64,000 bases of DNA, taken from contig BSQZ01000025.1 in the NCBI GenBank assembly GCA_033239005.1, positions 8,243,501-8,307,500 on the forward strand. Reading direction: 5' to 3'. Origin of the DNA: Lamellibrachia satsuma. Lineage: Eukaryota > Annelida > Polychaeta > Sabellida > Siboglinidae. A program made the translations under genes and the position numbers. This document shows, piece after piece, positions 1-9,965 of the stretch; the first letter of the stretch is position 1, and every line of letters begins with the position of its first letter. The notes below the pieces were generated by a model. It was not told the origin of the DNA. It did not search any database and was given only the letters and a program-made list of their open reading frames with translations.

Positions 1-605
1 GCAGACCATTCACCTGCCTACCCCGACTAACCAGTGGCAGACCACCCACCTGCCTACCCAAACTAACCCGTGGCAGACCACCCACCTGCCTACCCCGACT
101 AACCCGTGGCAGACCATTCACCTGCCTACCCCGACTAACCAGTGGCAGACCACCCACCTGCCTACCCCGACTAACCAGTGGCAGACCATTCACCTGCCTA
201 CCCCGACTAACCAGTGGCAGACCACCCACCTGCCTACCCCGACTAACCCGTGGCAGACCATTCACCTGCCTACCCCGACTAACCAGTGGCAGACCATTCA
301 CCTGCCTACCCCGACTAACCCGTGGCAGACCATTCACCTGCATACCCCGACTAACCCGTGGCAGACCATTCACCTGCCTACCCCGACTAACCAGTGGCAG
401 ACCACCCACCTGCCTACCCAAACTAACCCGTGGCAGACCACCCACCTGCCTACCCCGACTAACCCGTGGCAGACCATTCACCTGCATACCCCGACTAACC
501 CGTGGCAGACCATTCACCTGCCTACCCCGACTAACCCGTGGCAGACCATTCACCTGCCTACCACGATTAACCAGTGGCAGACCACCCACCTGCCTACCCC
601 GACTA
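1..605. repeat. 36-bp minisatellite (left-truncated by window)
   Basis: About 17 tandem copies of a 36-bp unit built from GTGGCAGACCA, TTCACCTGCCTACC and CCGACTAACC. Units vary mainly as CATTCAC/CACCCAC, CAGTGG/CCGTGG and CTGCCT/CTGCAT. The unit is 12 codons with no stops, so both strands give long open frames that are not genes. The same array is at 19788-21558. Confidence 0.95.
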
Positions 606-767
606 ACATTTCAATCTTCTCATTATTTCAACATTTCAATCTTCTCTTTATTTCAACATTTCAATCTTCTCATTATTTAAATATTTCAATCTTCTCTTTA
701 TTTCAACATTTCAATCTTCTCATTATTTCAACATTTCAATCTTCTCATTATTTCAACATTTCAATCT
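606..767. repeat. 25-bp AT-rich minisatellite
   Basis: About 6.5 tandem copies of a 25-bp unit containing ACATTTCAATCTTCTC followed by ATTATTTCA or TTTATTTCA. It directly abuts the 36-bp array. Its partner in copy 2 is 21559-21720. Confidence 0.93.
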
Positions 768-1689
768 AGAGACAAATAGACAGGGATACTTCGAAGTGAA
801 GACTGAGACTCTTGTGGCGGTATTAAACGTAGCTGCAATATTACGACTGCATCGTCATTGAGCTGGTGACTGATGACTTTATTCCGTGAAGCAAAAACCG
901 CGACGCACAGACGGATGATTAGGTAGATAGATAGATAGATAGTGCTGTCGACTCTTTCATGTGTCGTCGTTGATATCAATCACACGACTGCAACACTAAT
1001 TCTACGCACAATACACATAGGCACTTCTTTATTTTTTACAGACGCGGTGCCCCGGCTGCGCAAAAATACTGCAACCCTCCCGTCTCAGTGGTGTTTTATA
1101 TTCTCCATCTCGTAGTCTCAGGTGCGCAATAACATCCACCCTCATTATCGCCCATCGATCACCCCGGCCGAGTTGCAATCGGACGCCGAGCGATCGACTG
1201 TCGTGTTCCATGCGGCGCCGCGGGCAGTGGAACGTTTCCGCAGCCCGACAGCGGCTTAGGTTTCAATCCACAAAGAGAGCCGTCGACGACGTTTTTGAGT
1301 TCGCAAGATCTAATGTCGGCGGTGACGTTATATCCGACTAATAAAGTCGCAACAATCTGCCACTGACGCGCGGCATTGTGCGAGATCGCTTCAGATTTAT
1401 GTCAATTGCCTATCGCTTTCCCAGTTACAATCGGCCTTTCCAGTGTTTTGTGGTGTCTTCGGTAACCAGGGTTGGTATTGTTTTTACACCTGGAGGAGCC
1501 GCCCTGATTAACACCGAGTCATACGTTGTTCCACTTTGTGCCACGCGGATACGGCGCTAAGAAATCGCTTGACTTGATAATTGTAGCCCGCTTCGATGTT
1601 TCGAATCACAAATACGCAAATACATGTCGTTAAAAAGCACACTATTTCATATTAGCACGACACAATTGCAATCATAGGCAACGGCCCAG
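768..1689. other. Stretch with no recognisable gene
   Basis: No coding region or element is recognised here. It holds a short TAGA microsatellite at 924-942 and CpG-containing sequence around 1140-1260. The equivalent in copy 2 is 21721-22642. Confidence 0.5.
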
Positions 1690-2055
1690 ATGGTCCGTGG
1701 ACAGCGAAGCTATTTGTTTGTTTTATACATGTTCATGATTCTAGCATTTACACAATGTGTAGATAATTTGTTGCATTCATTTAGTGTCCTCTGTGAGATC
1801 CAATCTACACTGGTCCTTTATTAATGTTACTTCATGTCCTCTAGTTCTACTATCTTTCTTGAATGAGAAAAATATATTTCTATCAATATTTTCATACCCA
1901 TTTAATATCTTAGACATTTCAATTTGAACTCATCTTAACCTCCATGTCTCCGGGGTTATTAAATCACATTTTTAGGCGTTCTCAATAACTAAGATCGCTC
2001 AGTTCTGGAATAATTTTAGTTGCTCTCCTCTCTATTCGTTGAAGTATATCTATAT
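1690..2055 (-). mobile_element. LINE A (CR1-like) 3'-end fragment, inverted
   Basis: The reverse complement of this stretch matches the last part of the LINE A reverse-transcriptase frame and its 3' region as seen at 3000-3480 on the plus strand. The recognisable coding segment includes the reverse complement of the run that reads SRTRGHEVKL in intact copies. It is degraded and ends at a TATCTATATC-rich junction (about 2046-2060), beyond which a plus-strand LINE A begins. The two pieces therefore lie tail to middle in opposite orientations. Confidence 0.8.
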
Positions 2056-3481
2056 CTATATACCATTATTTAAAAAGGGTTCGAGAAATAAGTCAGAGAA
2101 TTACAGACCAGTGAGTTTAATGTCAGTGATTTGTAAATTATTAGAAAGGTTAATTAAAGACCATATGGTGGACTTCCTCGTTAAGCATAAATTTTAAATT
2201 CATCACAACATGGATTCCTTAAAGCGAGGTCATGCTTAACAAATATGTTATGTTTTTTGGAAGAAATCACTAAGTGGATAGACGTGGGATCGCCAGTAGA
2301 TATTATCTACTTGGATTTTCAGAAAGCTTTTGACAAAGTGCCACATCAAAGATTACTACTTAAATTAAAAGCCCATGGTATCGGGGATAGCATAACTGAC
2401 TGGATAGAACAATGGCTGACTGACAGAAGACAACGAGTTGTAGTAGATGGAGAAGTTTCAAATTGGAAATCGGTTTTGAATGGGGTACCTCAAGGATCAG
2501 CATTAGGACCTATATTATTCTTAATTTATATCAATGACTTGGACGACAGTATAACAAGTAACGTACTGACATTTGCGGATGACACAAAACTGTTTAGAAA
2601 GGTTAATACTGATGGTGATAAACAACATTTACAAAACGATCTAGACAGATTAGTGAAATGGTCTGAGAAATGGCAGATGTTGTTCAATTTTGGGAAATGT
2701 AAATGCCTACATACAGGACATGGGAACTTGAATGTAAGCTATAAAATGGGAGATACTGTTCTGGGTACTACTGTAAAAGAAACGGACTTAGGAGTTACAA
2801 TAAGCACCGATATGAAAGTTTCAGAGCAGTGTGGTATTGCAGCTTCAAAGGTAATCAAATTCTTGGATTGATTAGAAGAAACATAACATACAAGGGAAAC
2901 AAAGTTAATTATACCTCTTTATAAAGCAATAGTTATACCTCATTTAGAATACTGTATACAAGCATGGAGACCATATCGTAAGAAGGATATAGATACGCTT
3001 GAACGCATACAAAGGAGAGCAACTAAAATTATTCCAGAACTGAGAGACCTTAGTTATGAAGAACGCCTGAAAGAATGTGGTTTATCAACTCTAGAGACAA
3101 GGAGGTTAAGAGGAGATCAGATTGAAGTTTTTAAGATATTGAATGGGTATGAAAATATTGATAGAAATATGTTTTTCTCACTCAAGAAGGATAGCAGAAC
3201 TAGAGGACATGAGGTAAAATTAGTAAAGGATCAATGTAGATTGGACATCAGGAAGCACTCGTTCTCACAGAGGAAAATAAATGAATGGAACAAATTGTCT
3301 ACAGATTGTGTAACTGCTAGCAGCGTGAATATGTTTAAAAACACGGTTGACACATATCTCAGGAGGGCGGGTTATAAGTAGATGAACATTGTTGGACTCT
3401 CGATAAGCCAATGGCTTCCTTGTCCACTTGCCATCTGGGCCTTTGGTTTGGATGGCAAATCTTGTTAAATCTTGTCTTGTT
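2056..3481 (+). mobile_element. LINE A (CR1-like) reverse transcriptase and 3' region, copy 1
   Basis: A 5'-truncated non-LTR retrotransposon. The frame shows the reverse transcriptase in order: the YRPVS region (about 2105), motif A YLDFQKAFD (about 2310), motif B GVPQGSALGP (about 2485) and the catalytic motif FADD (about 2574). The C-terminal domain with FSQRKINEWNKL follows (3139-3381). Relative to copy 2 it has a 1-bp loss near 2195, a 1-bp loss near 2850 and a 1-bp gain near 2907, so the frame is broken. The 3' region contains a short hairpin (3430-3456) and ends in repeats of CTTGTTAAAT. Such elements copy themselves by target-primed reverse transcription; this copy cannot. Confidence 0.92.
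2245..2871 (+). pseudogene. LINE A reverse transcriptase core, frameshifted
   Basis: An open stretch of 208 codons holding reverse-transcriptase motifs A to C, including YLDFQKAFDKV, GVPQGSALGP and FADD. The catalytic aspartates are kept. It ends early because a G is missing after the AASK codons compared with the sister copy at 23198-23936. The remainder of the thumb region continues in another frame to 3381. Confidence 0.9.
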
Positions 3482-3483
3482 AA

Positions 3484-3773
3484 ATCTATATCCTTCTTAA
3501 GATATGGTATCCAAACTTGCATACGGTATTCTAAATGAGGCTATTGCTTTATACAGAGGTATAATTAGCTCTTTTTCCACATACTTATGTTATATTTCTC
3601 CTAATCAACCCAATAATTAGATTACCCTTTGAAGCTGCAATACCACACTGCTCTGAAACTTTCATATCAGCACTTTTAAGTCCTTTTTACGGTAGATTAC
3701 ATTTTTTAACAAGATTGTCATCCAAGGCAACGGCTCAGATGTCATGTGGACATGGAAGCCATTGGCTTACACA
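3484..3773 (-). mobile_element. Two LINE A fragments, inverted
   Basis: 3484-3700 is the reverse complement of the region around 2790-3000 of the LINE A frame (the stretch with MKVSEQCGIAASK). 3710-3773 is the reverse complement of a LINE A 3' end, with the AACAAGAT tail and the GCCATTGGCTTA block. They follow a plus-strand LINE A directly, which makes a local plus/minus mosaic of the same family. Confidence 0.8.
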
Positions 3774-4109
3774 ATACAGTGGAATATCATATAACATACT
3801 TCTATTGCACTAAGATCCCAAAGATTCAAACTTGGCATCGCACCAAAATAAAAGGAGTCAAGCAGTTAATAATCGATAAGCAGTTCCATTTGTAAACAGT
3901 TGGCTTGGTACGCTGGGGAGCTATGGAGGATAAACAAGTTTAAGCAGGTGGGTTTTTAGTTTACGACGAAATGTTGTTATATTTCATACAAACGTTAAAC
4001 TAATAGGGAGTGAATTCCACACGTTCGGTGCAGCAATTGAAACAACTATGTAGTTCGGACATGTGTCTAAATACTGGGAAAAATATATTAGAATTAGATG
4101 ATCGAAACT
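3774..4109. other. Stretch with no recognisable gene
   Basis: AT-rich sequence between LINE A fragments and the 24-bp array. I recognise no coding region or element. Confidence 0.5.
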
Positions 4110-4297
4110 GTCTAGACTGTTTTGCAGGAGGTTGTCTAGGCTGTTTTACAGGAGGTTGTCTAGACTGTTTTGCAAGAGGTTGTCTAGGCTGTTTGCAGGA
4201 GGTTGTCTAGGCTGTTTTACAGGAGGTTGTCTAGACTGTTTTGCAGGAGGTTGTCTAGACTGTTTTGCAGGAGGTTGCCTAGGGTGTTTTGCAGGAG
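4110..4297. repeat. 24-bp minisatellite
   Basis: About eight tandem copies of a 24-bp unit containing TGTCTAGACTGTTTTGC and AGGAGGT (8 codons, reading GCLDCFAG in one frame). One unit lacks 1 bp, which breaks the frame. A second tiny tandem pair follows at 4366-4412 (AATACGATATCGGACAGGGA twice). The array is also at 25067-25254. Confidence 0.92.
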
Positions 4298-4783
4298 CGG
4301 ACGGTGAATTTAAATATACTGGTTGCTTGGATGAAAGTGCTCGATAGGTAATTGTGCAGATCTTAAAAATAATACGATATCGGACAGGGAGATAATACGA
4401 TATCGGACAGGGAGCCAATGCAAGCGAATTAAACATTATGGTAGAAGATATTGACCCTCACATAGTTGGACAAAGACATATGAGATGCTGAATTTGGACT
4501 GACATGATACGTAACGTTTAGGAGAGATCGAATAAGAAGAAGGGGAGGGGGAGTTATTTTATATATTAAAGAATCTATTCAGGCTTACGAAATAAAATTA
4601 GAAAGGGAAGCAGATTGCGATGAAGTTGTTTGGTGCAATATAGTTACTGGAAATTCAACATTAACTACTGGATTAGTTTACTGAAATCCAAGCATAAACG
4701 AAGAGGACAACACAAAAATACAAAACGTTATAAAGGAAGTGGGTAAATTGTGTATCGTAATGGGACACATACAATGGAAATGT

Positions 4784-4903
4784 TTAGAGAGTACAGGGGG
4801 TGAGGACCAATCTTTAGAGAGTACAGGGGGTGAGGACCAATCTTTAGAGAGTACAGAGGGTGAGGACCAATCTTTAGAGAGTACAGGGGGTGAGGACCAA
4901 TAA
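4784..4903 (+). repeat. 30-bp tandem expansion inside LINE A endonuclease (4 units)
   Basis: Four head-to-tail copies of a 30-bp unit (TTTAGAGAGTACAGGGGGTG plus AGGACCAATC), reading LESTGGEDQS in frame. The sister copy (25740-25829) has three units. The third unit in copy 1 and the second in copy 2 share the same G-to-A variant, so one GGGGG unit was gained or lost after duplication. Confidence 0.93.
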
Positions 4904-5540
4904 CTTCTATTTTTAATTCAGGATAGCTTCCTTACTCAACACATGCTAGAACCAACCAGGGGAGATAATGTATTATATTTAGTTTTGTTTTCACCAAGTG
5001 AATTAGCGGACAATGTCAAATGCACCAGCCATTGGGCAACAGTGATCATAATCAAGTACACGTTGACATCAAAGTAAAGTCAGAAAGTACAAATAAAAAA
5101 TACAGGAGAAACTTCCACAAAGATATGAGAAAATACTTATCATAGCTAGATTGGAATAACATGCTGAAGAATAAGACAGCAAATGAATTTTTGGAACATT
5201 CTAAAATTGAGAGCATCATTGATCAATTTGTCTAGAAAGAAACACTTGTCAAAAGAAGATAAAAAAATAGCGTACAAGCAAATTATGTGAAAGGTTTATA
5301 AGCGTACCAGAAAGGATGACGACCACAACAATTACAAAGAGGCACAAAAGGCAACTACGATTGAAATTAGACAATCTAAACGAAGCCATTTGCAAATATT
5401 TGCATGTAACATAAAAAAATGAGAGCAAGAGTTGTTGCGCATATGTCAGGCGTAAACAAATCGTACAGCACAAGGTTGGACCTCTAGAAGCCAGTGCTAG
5501 AAATATAATATCACAAAGTTTTCAATGGCGGAATACCTAA

Positions 5541-5897
5541 ATGGATATTTCAGATCAGCGTTTACCAGAGAGGATATTAGTTCAGGAGGCTAAATCGGAC
5601 TATTTAGGAAATTTAATTGTAACTCCAGAAATAATAGCTACGAAAATAAAGGTAATGCAGAACAACAAATCACCTGGAGTGGATGGAATTCCTCCAAAAC
5701 TACTAATGGAAATAGTAGAACAAATTAATATACCACTTGCAAGAGTGTTCAACTTGTCATTAAAAGAGGGAGTGGTTCCTTTTGAATGGAAAGAAGCAAA
5801 CGTCATACCACTATTTAAAAAGGGTTTGATAAATAAGTCAGAGAATTGCAGACCAGTGAGTTTAACATCAGTGATTTATAAATTATTAGAAAGTTAA
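5541..5897 (+). pseudogene. LINE A reverse transcriptase N-terminal region
   Basis: An open stretch of 118 codons containing the conserved start of a LINE reverse transcriptase: NNKSPGVDGIPPKLL, then VVPFEWKEANVIPLFKKG and CRPVSLTSVIYKLLE. It ends at a frameshift after KLLES; the frame resumes at 5922 with QHGFLKARSCLTN. Copy 2 has the same break (26468-26824), so the lesion predates the duplication. Confidence 0.88.
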
Positions 5898-5921
5898 TCA
5901 AAGACCACATGGTGGACTTCC

Positions 5922-6179
5922 TTGTTAGGCATAAATTTCTTAAATCTATCTCAACATGGATTCCTAAAAGCGAGGTCATGCTTAACAAATATGTTATGTT
6001 TTTGTGAAGAAATCACTAAGTGGATAGACGAGGGATCACCACTAGATATTATATACTTAGATTTTCAGAAAGCTTTTAATAAAGTGCCACATCAAAGATT
6101 ACTACTTAAATTAAAAGCCCATGGTATCGGGGATGGCATAATCGACTGGATAGAACAATGGTTGGCTGACAGAAGATAG
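5922..6179 (+). pseudogene. LINE A reverse transcriptase finger/palm fragment
   Basis: An open stretch of 85 codons with QHGFLKARSCLTNML, motif A YLDFQKAFNKVPHQRLL and DWIEQWLADRR, ending at a stop where other copies read Q. In motif A the second aspartate-bearing residue pair reads AFN rather than AFD. The palm with the FADD motif is not continuous with this frame. The same stretch occurs at 26849-27106. Confidence 0.87.
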
Positions 6180-6627
6180 CGTGTTGTAGTAAATGGGGAG
6201 ATTTCAAACTGAAAATTAATTTTGAGTGGGGCACCACAAGGATCAGTAGACGGACGATAATATAACAAGCAACGTACTGAAATTTGCGGATGACACAAAA
6301 GTGTTTAGAAGGGTTAACAATGTTGTGTGTAACTGCTGCAGCGTGAAAATGTTTAAAAACAAGGTTGACACATATCTCAGGAGGGCCGGTTAAACATGGA
6401 TTAAAAATGTTGGATTCTCGACAAGCCAATGGCTTCGTTGTCCATTTGTAATATGGGCCTTTGACTTGAATGGTAATCTTGCTAAATCTTGTATGCCTCT
6501 GTAACTACGATTCGTTCTTTTCGAAAAAAATATCGTAACATAGCATGTTTTTACCTACATAAAAATAAACGAACGACGTCTGATGTGCATGCAGACAAGA
6601 GGCTTATGTTTTGTAAATCAACCCGTG

Positions 6628-6760
6628 GGGATTCACACACGCATCCCCTCCACACGTGACTATCCTCCACACTGGCATCCCCTCCACACATGACTCCAAT
6701 CTACACATGACTCCCATCCACACATGACTCCCACACACAGAGGCATCCCCTCCACACATG
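6628..6760. repeat. 17-bp minisatellite, left part of interrupted array
   Basis: About eight degenerate copies of a 17-bp unit, ACATGAATCCCCTCCAC. This is the same unit as at 9966-11300; the two parts are separated by the LINE B element, so the array was split by insertion. Confidence 0.88.
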
Positions 6761-7109
6761 ATAGACCAGACGGGGACAGACGGGGGACAGACGGGGGACA
6801 GACGGCTGCGATAGTTTGCTTTGTTTATCTACTCCTTGTATTGTTTTATTCACTTTTATGATCCTTGGAGTTGGACGATGCGCGGATGAATGTGATGGCA
6901 AGTTCTGTGCGGACTCGTTACACCAGGCTTCATGACACCTCGCTCCGAAAATGGCGACCAGCGTCAGCGAGTGCTCACCTACACTAGAGACATGCTGCTG
7001 GCACTTCGTGACAGCGGCGTTGCTCCACCAATTAAACTCCCTGAGCTTACAGACATCCATCTCGACAACAACAGAGAGCAAACACGCCTGAGGAAAAGAG
7101 GCAGGAGAG

Positions 7110-7584
7110 GTGGTGTCAGGAAGCGCCTATGAAGAAGAAAAACTAGGCCCCCTTCCTTCTATGATTTTGAGCAATACACGATCCCTAAAACCAAATATGG
7201 ACGAACTTCGGTGGCAAGCCAAGGTATGCTATGAATTTCGTGAGGCCTGTGTCATGACTATTACCGAAACTTGGTTGACCAAAGACATTCCGGATTCTCT
7301 TCTGGAAATTGATGGCTTTTCGCTCATTCGAGCAGCTAGAGATGAGCATTCGAGGGAAGGGCAAAGGGGGGAGGCATCGGTGTGTCAACGACCAGTGGTG
7401 CAGGCAGTACACAACCAAAGACATCATGTGCAACCCCGATGAGGAACTGCTCTGTTTAAGCCTCAGACCTTTTTACCTTCCCATAGAGTTTGGGAATGTT
7501 CTAATTTGTTCTGTTTATGTGCCCCCAGTGCAAATGCAGCCCGATCAGCTACATTCATTGCAGACTGTGTCCACAAGCAACTAG
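7110..7584 (+). pseudogene. LINE B endonuclease, N-terminal half, frameshifted
   Basis: One frame (7110-7442) reads LGPLPSMILSNTRSLKPNMD and TETWLTKDIPDSLLEIDGFS, which is the start of an apurinic-type endonuclease with the catalytic glutamate in TETW. A frameshift near 7360 moves the continuation into another frame (7309-7584: CVNDQWC, SLRPFYLPIEFGNVLICSVYV). The rest, with GDFN, is in the 7506-8201 frame. Copy 2 shows the same arrangement at 28058-28517. Confidence 0.85.
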
Positions 7585-8201
7585 TCTTCATCCTGGGTGA
7601 TTTTAATCAATGCAAGCTGGAATTCAGTCTTCCAGTCTTTTTGCAGTATGTTAAAATTGACACTCGCAAAGGCAACACGCTGGACAAATGTTATAGGAAT
7701 ATACCAGGTGCGAACACAGCTAAGATCAAACCACCTATTGCCAACTCAGACCGTGATACTGTTCATCTCATACCCAAATACCGACCAGTCCTGAAGAGAA
7801 GCAAACCCGTGTTGAAAACCGTTAATGTGTGGTCTGTTGACAATGTAGAGCCGCTTAAGGGCTGTTTCATGTGCACAGACTGGGAGGTTTTCATTCAAGA
7901 CAATCCCGACATCAACACTGCTACAGATTCAGTGACAGACTATATCAAGTTTTGCATAGAAACTGTCATTCCAAAGAAAACTGTGAAATGTTTTCCCAAC
8001 AACAAACCTTACATAACCAAAGAGATCAAAGACTGCATACATAGAAAAAAGCTGGCGTTTGCAAGGACACACAGACAAGAGGTCAAATGGGTGCAAAATG
8101 AACTTAACACCAAACTGAGAGAGGAAAAAACGACACTACAAAGACAAAATAGAGAAACATTTCAATTGCATGAACAATCAAACATTATGGGATACAATTA
8201 A
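7506..8201 (+). pseudogene. LINE B endonuclease C-terminal half and linker
   Basis: An open stretch of 231 codons. It has the endonuclease core LVFILGDFNQCKLEFSLPVF, then TLDKCYRNIPGANTA and ANSDRDTVHLIPKYRPVLKR. In active endonucleases of this type the SD is followed by H; here it is R. The linker with TDWEVFIQDNPDINTATDSV and KEIKDCIHRKKLAFAR precedes the reverse transcriptase. It ends at a frameshift. The equivalent in copy 2 is 28454-29134, which lacks 15 bp near its start. Confidence 0.85.
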
Positions 8202-8965
8202 GTCAGCTATAAATATGAACTGTTCTAGGAAACCAATACACACTACAAATGAACAGGCTTTTGCTGACGAAATGAATGACTTTACAGAGGTTTTGATACC
8301 CAGCACTCTTCCAGTAGATGTGATTCTGTGCTCAGTGATGTGTTTGTCAGTAATGCCGATAGGCTTGAAATGGCTGTAGATGTTGTTACTAAAGTCTTCC
8401 AACCTGTATGTAGTAGGAAAGCAACTGGTCCTGATGGCATTTCAGTTTTTATTGAAAAAAATTTGTTGAGGAGCAGGCACCGGCTTGGTGCCCCATATTC
8501 CAAATTTCGGTTGATAGCCACAGGGTACCAATACTCTGGAAAACCTCATATATTATTCCTGTACCAAAGAAAACTTGCCCAAAAGAAAACAATGATTACA
8601 GACCTGTTGCACATACATCAATTGTCATGAAATGTTTGGAACGCTTAGTGGCTTGTAAACTGAGGTTAGACGTTCAGGACTATCTTGACCAATTCCAATT
8701 TGCCTACAAACAGGGCAGAGGAAGTGACGACGCTGTCAACACTGTTGTCCATTTAATTTTGAAACAAGCCCAAGGCTTATGCTGGACTGTTTATAGACTT
8801 TAGCTCGGCGTTCAACCTTATCCAACCTCATACCCTGCTCACTAAGCTGAAACAAATGAATGTCAATCCATATATCATCAAGTGGTATCATTCTTTTCTA
8901 ACAGACATAGTGCAGCTTGTTAAAAGTAAATCAGACTCTTTCCCAAACTGTGGTAACAAATACCG

Positions 8966-9487
8966 GTGCACCCCAAGGTTGTGTCAGTTCGCCGATTTTG
9001 TATATTCTGTATACAAATGACTGAACCAGCAGCAGTACTAACAACTACATTTTCTGATGACTTGGCTATTCTTAGTCTGTTACATGCTGATTCTGACATT
9101 AGTATGTTCACTTCTGAAATTGAAAGCTTTGTACATTGGTGTGACAACAACCACCTCAAACTCAATGTTAGTAAGACGCAAGAGATGATTTTTGATGCTA
9201 AATGTTTTGTTGCCGATCACTTGCCTGTTGTTATCCATGGAGAAGAAATTGCCCAGATCGGTCAGTACAAATACCTGGGTGTCCATCTTGATAACAAACT
9301 TAGATGGAAAGTCCGTGTCCACAGTGTGTGCTCCAGAGTCCACCAGCGGTTGTATTTTCTCCGAAGACTGAGAGCTTTTGGTGTTAATGAGAAAATACTT
9401 GTTCTTTTTTATCGCTCCATTATTGAAAGCAGACTGCGCTATGGGATTACTGTCTGGCTTGGCAATATGTCTGTTCAGTCGAAATAA
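8966..9487 (+). pseudogene. LINE B reverse transcriptase C-terminal part
   Basis: An open stretch of 173 codons beginning near motif C, reading FSDDLAILSLLHADSDI (FSDD where FADD is usual; both aspartates are kept). NHLKLNVSKTQEMIFDAK, QYKYLGVHLDNKLRWK and RRLRAFGVNEKILVLFYRSI follow. It closes at a TAA before QLSRLMRTAMK, which continues at 9503-9736. The equivalent is 29901-30422. Confidence 0.87.
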
Positions 9488-9965
9488 CAACTTTCTCGCT
9501 TAATGAGAACTGCCATGAAAATAACAGGTTCCACATCTCCCATGATCTCCCATCAGGAGATTTTTGAACAGACGTTAAGAAGACAGTCAGTCAAGATTAT
9601 TTATGATACCAAACATGTTTTACACAATGAATTTCAGCTCCTGCCATCTGGCAGACGCTATAGAACTCCTCCGTGCAGGCTTAATAGATACAAATACTCA
9701 TTTGTGCCACTGTCCATTAAACAACTCAACTCATGATGCCTGCTGCAACAGTGTCATTTGTCATATATATTGTCTAATCATTATTTATGTGTGTATTTAT
9801 TTTTATTACTATTATTTTTAGTCTGTTTCACTGTCTACTTTTCTGCCGCTTTTATAGAATGGTTTTATGTATATATTGCAGTCATATATGTTCTTACCCG
9901 AGACAAATTTCTCAATTCATTGTTGAGACAATATAGAATTATCTTTCTTATCTTATCTTATCTTA

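Larger units (their letters stand above)
4438..6500 (+). mobile_element. LINE A (CR1-like) with endonuclease, internally deleted, copy 1
   Basis: From about 4440 the sequence resembles a degraded apurinic-type endonuclease (stretches reading EADCDEVVWCNIVTGN, and HWATVII near 5020), with several stops. Reverse-transcriptase N-terminal and finger sequence follows at 5541-5897 (NNKSPGVDGIPPKLL, WKEANVIPLFKKG) and 5922-6179 (QHGFLKARSCLTN, YLDFQKAFNKVPHQ). The palm is mostly missing: after GAPQGSV (about 6230) the sequence jumps to an FADD-like stretch (about 6285) and then to the 3' end (about 6340-6500). It is dead on several counts. The endonuclease region carries an internal 30-bp tandem expansion. 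Confidence 0.88.
6761..9965 (+). mobile_element. LINE B (L2-like), nearly full length, copy 1
   Basis: A roughly 3.2-kb non-LTR element. It starts with about 3.5 short G-rich repeats (ACAGACGGGGG, 6770-6805). A start region follows (6932-7132, LTYTRDMLLALRDSG), then an endonuclease (TETWLTKDIPDS near 7270; GDFN near 7598), a linker (7700-8200), and a reverse transcriptase with ATGPDGISV (about 8425), DFSSAFN (about 8800), GAPQGCV (about 8968) and FSDD (about 9051). A C-terminal region follows (YKYLGVHLDNKLRW; FYRSIIESRLRYG) to about 9736. It ends in TCTTA repeats (9940-9965), typical of L2/CR1-type tails. Frameshifts break it. The endonuclease SDH signature reads SDR (about 7748), so the usual histidine is gone. 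Confidence 0.9.

Noticed and set aside
1690..3481. Single LINE insertion with a 5' inversion (twin priming)
   Set aside because: The inverted piece contains the same 3' end as the plus-strand piece, so they cannot both come from one simple insertion.
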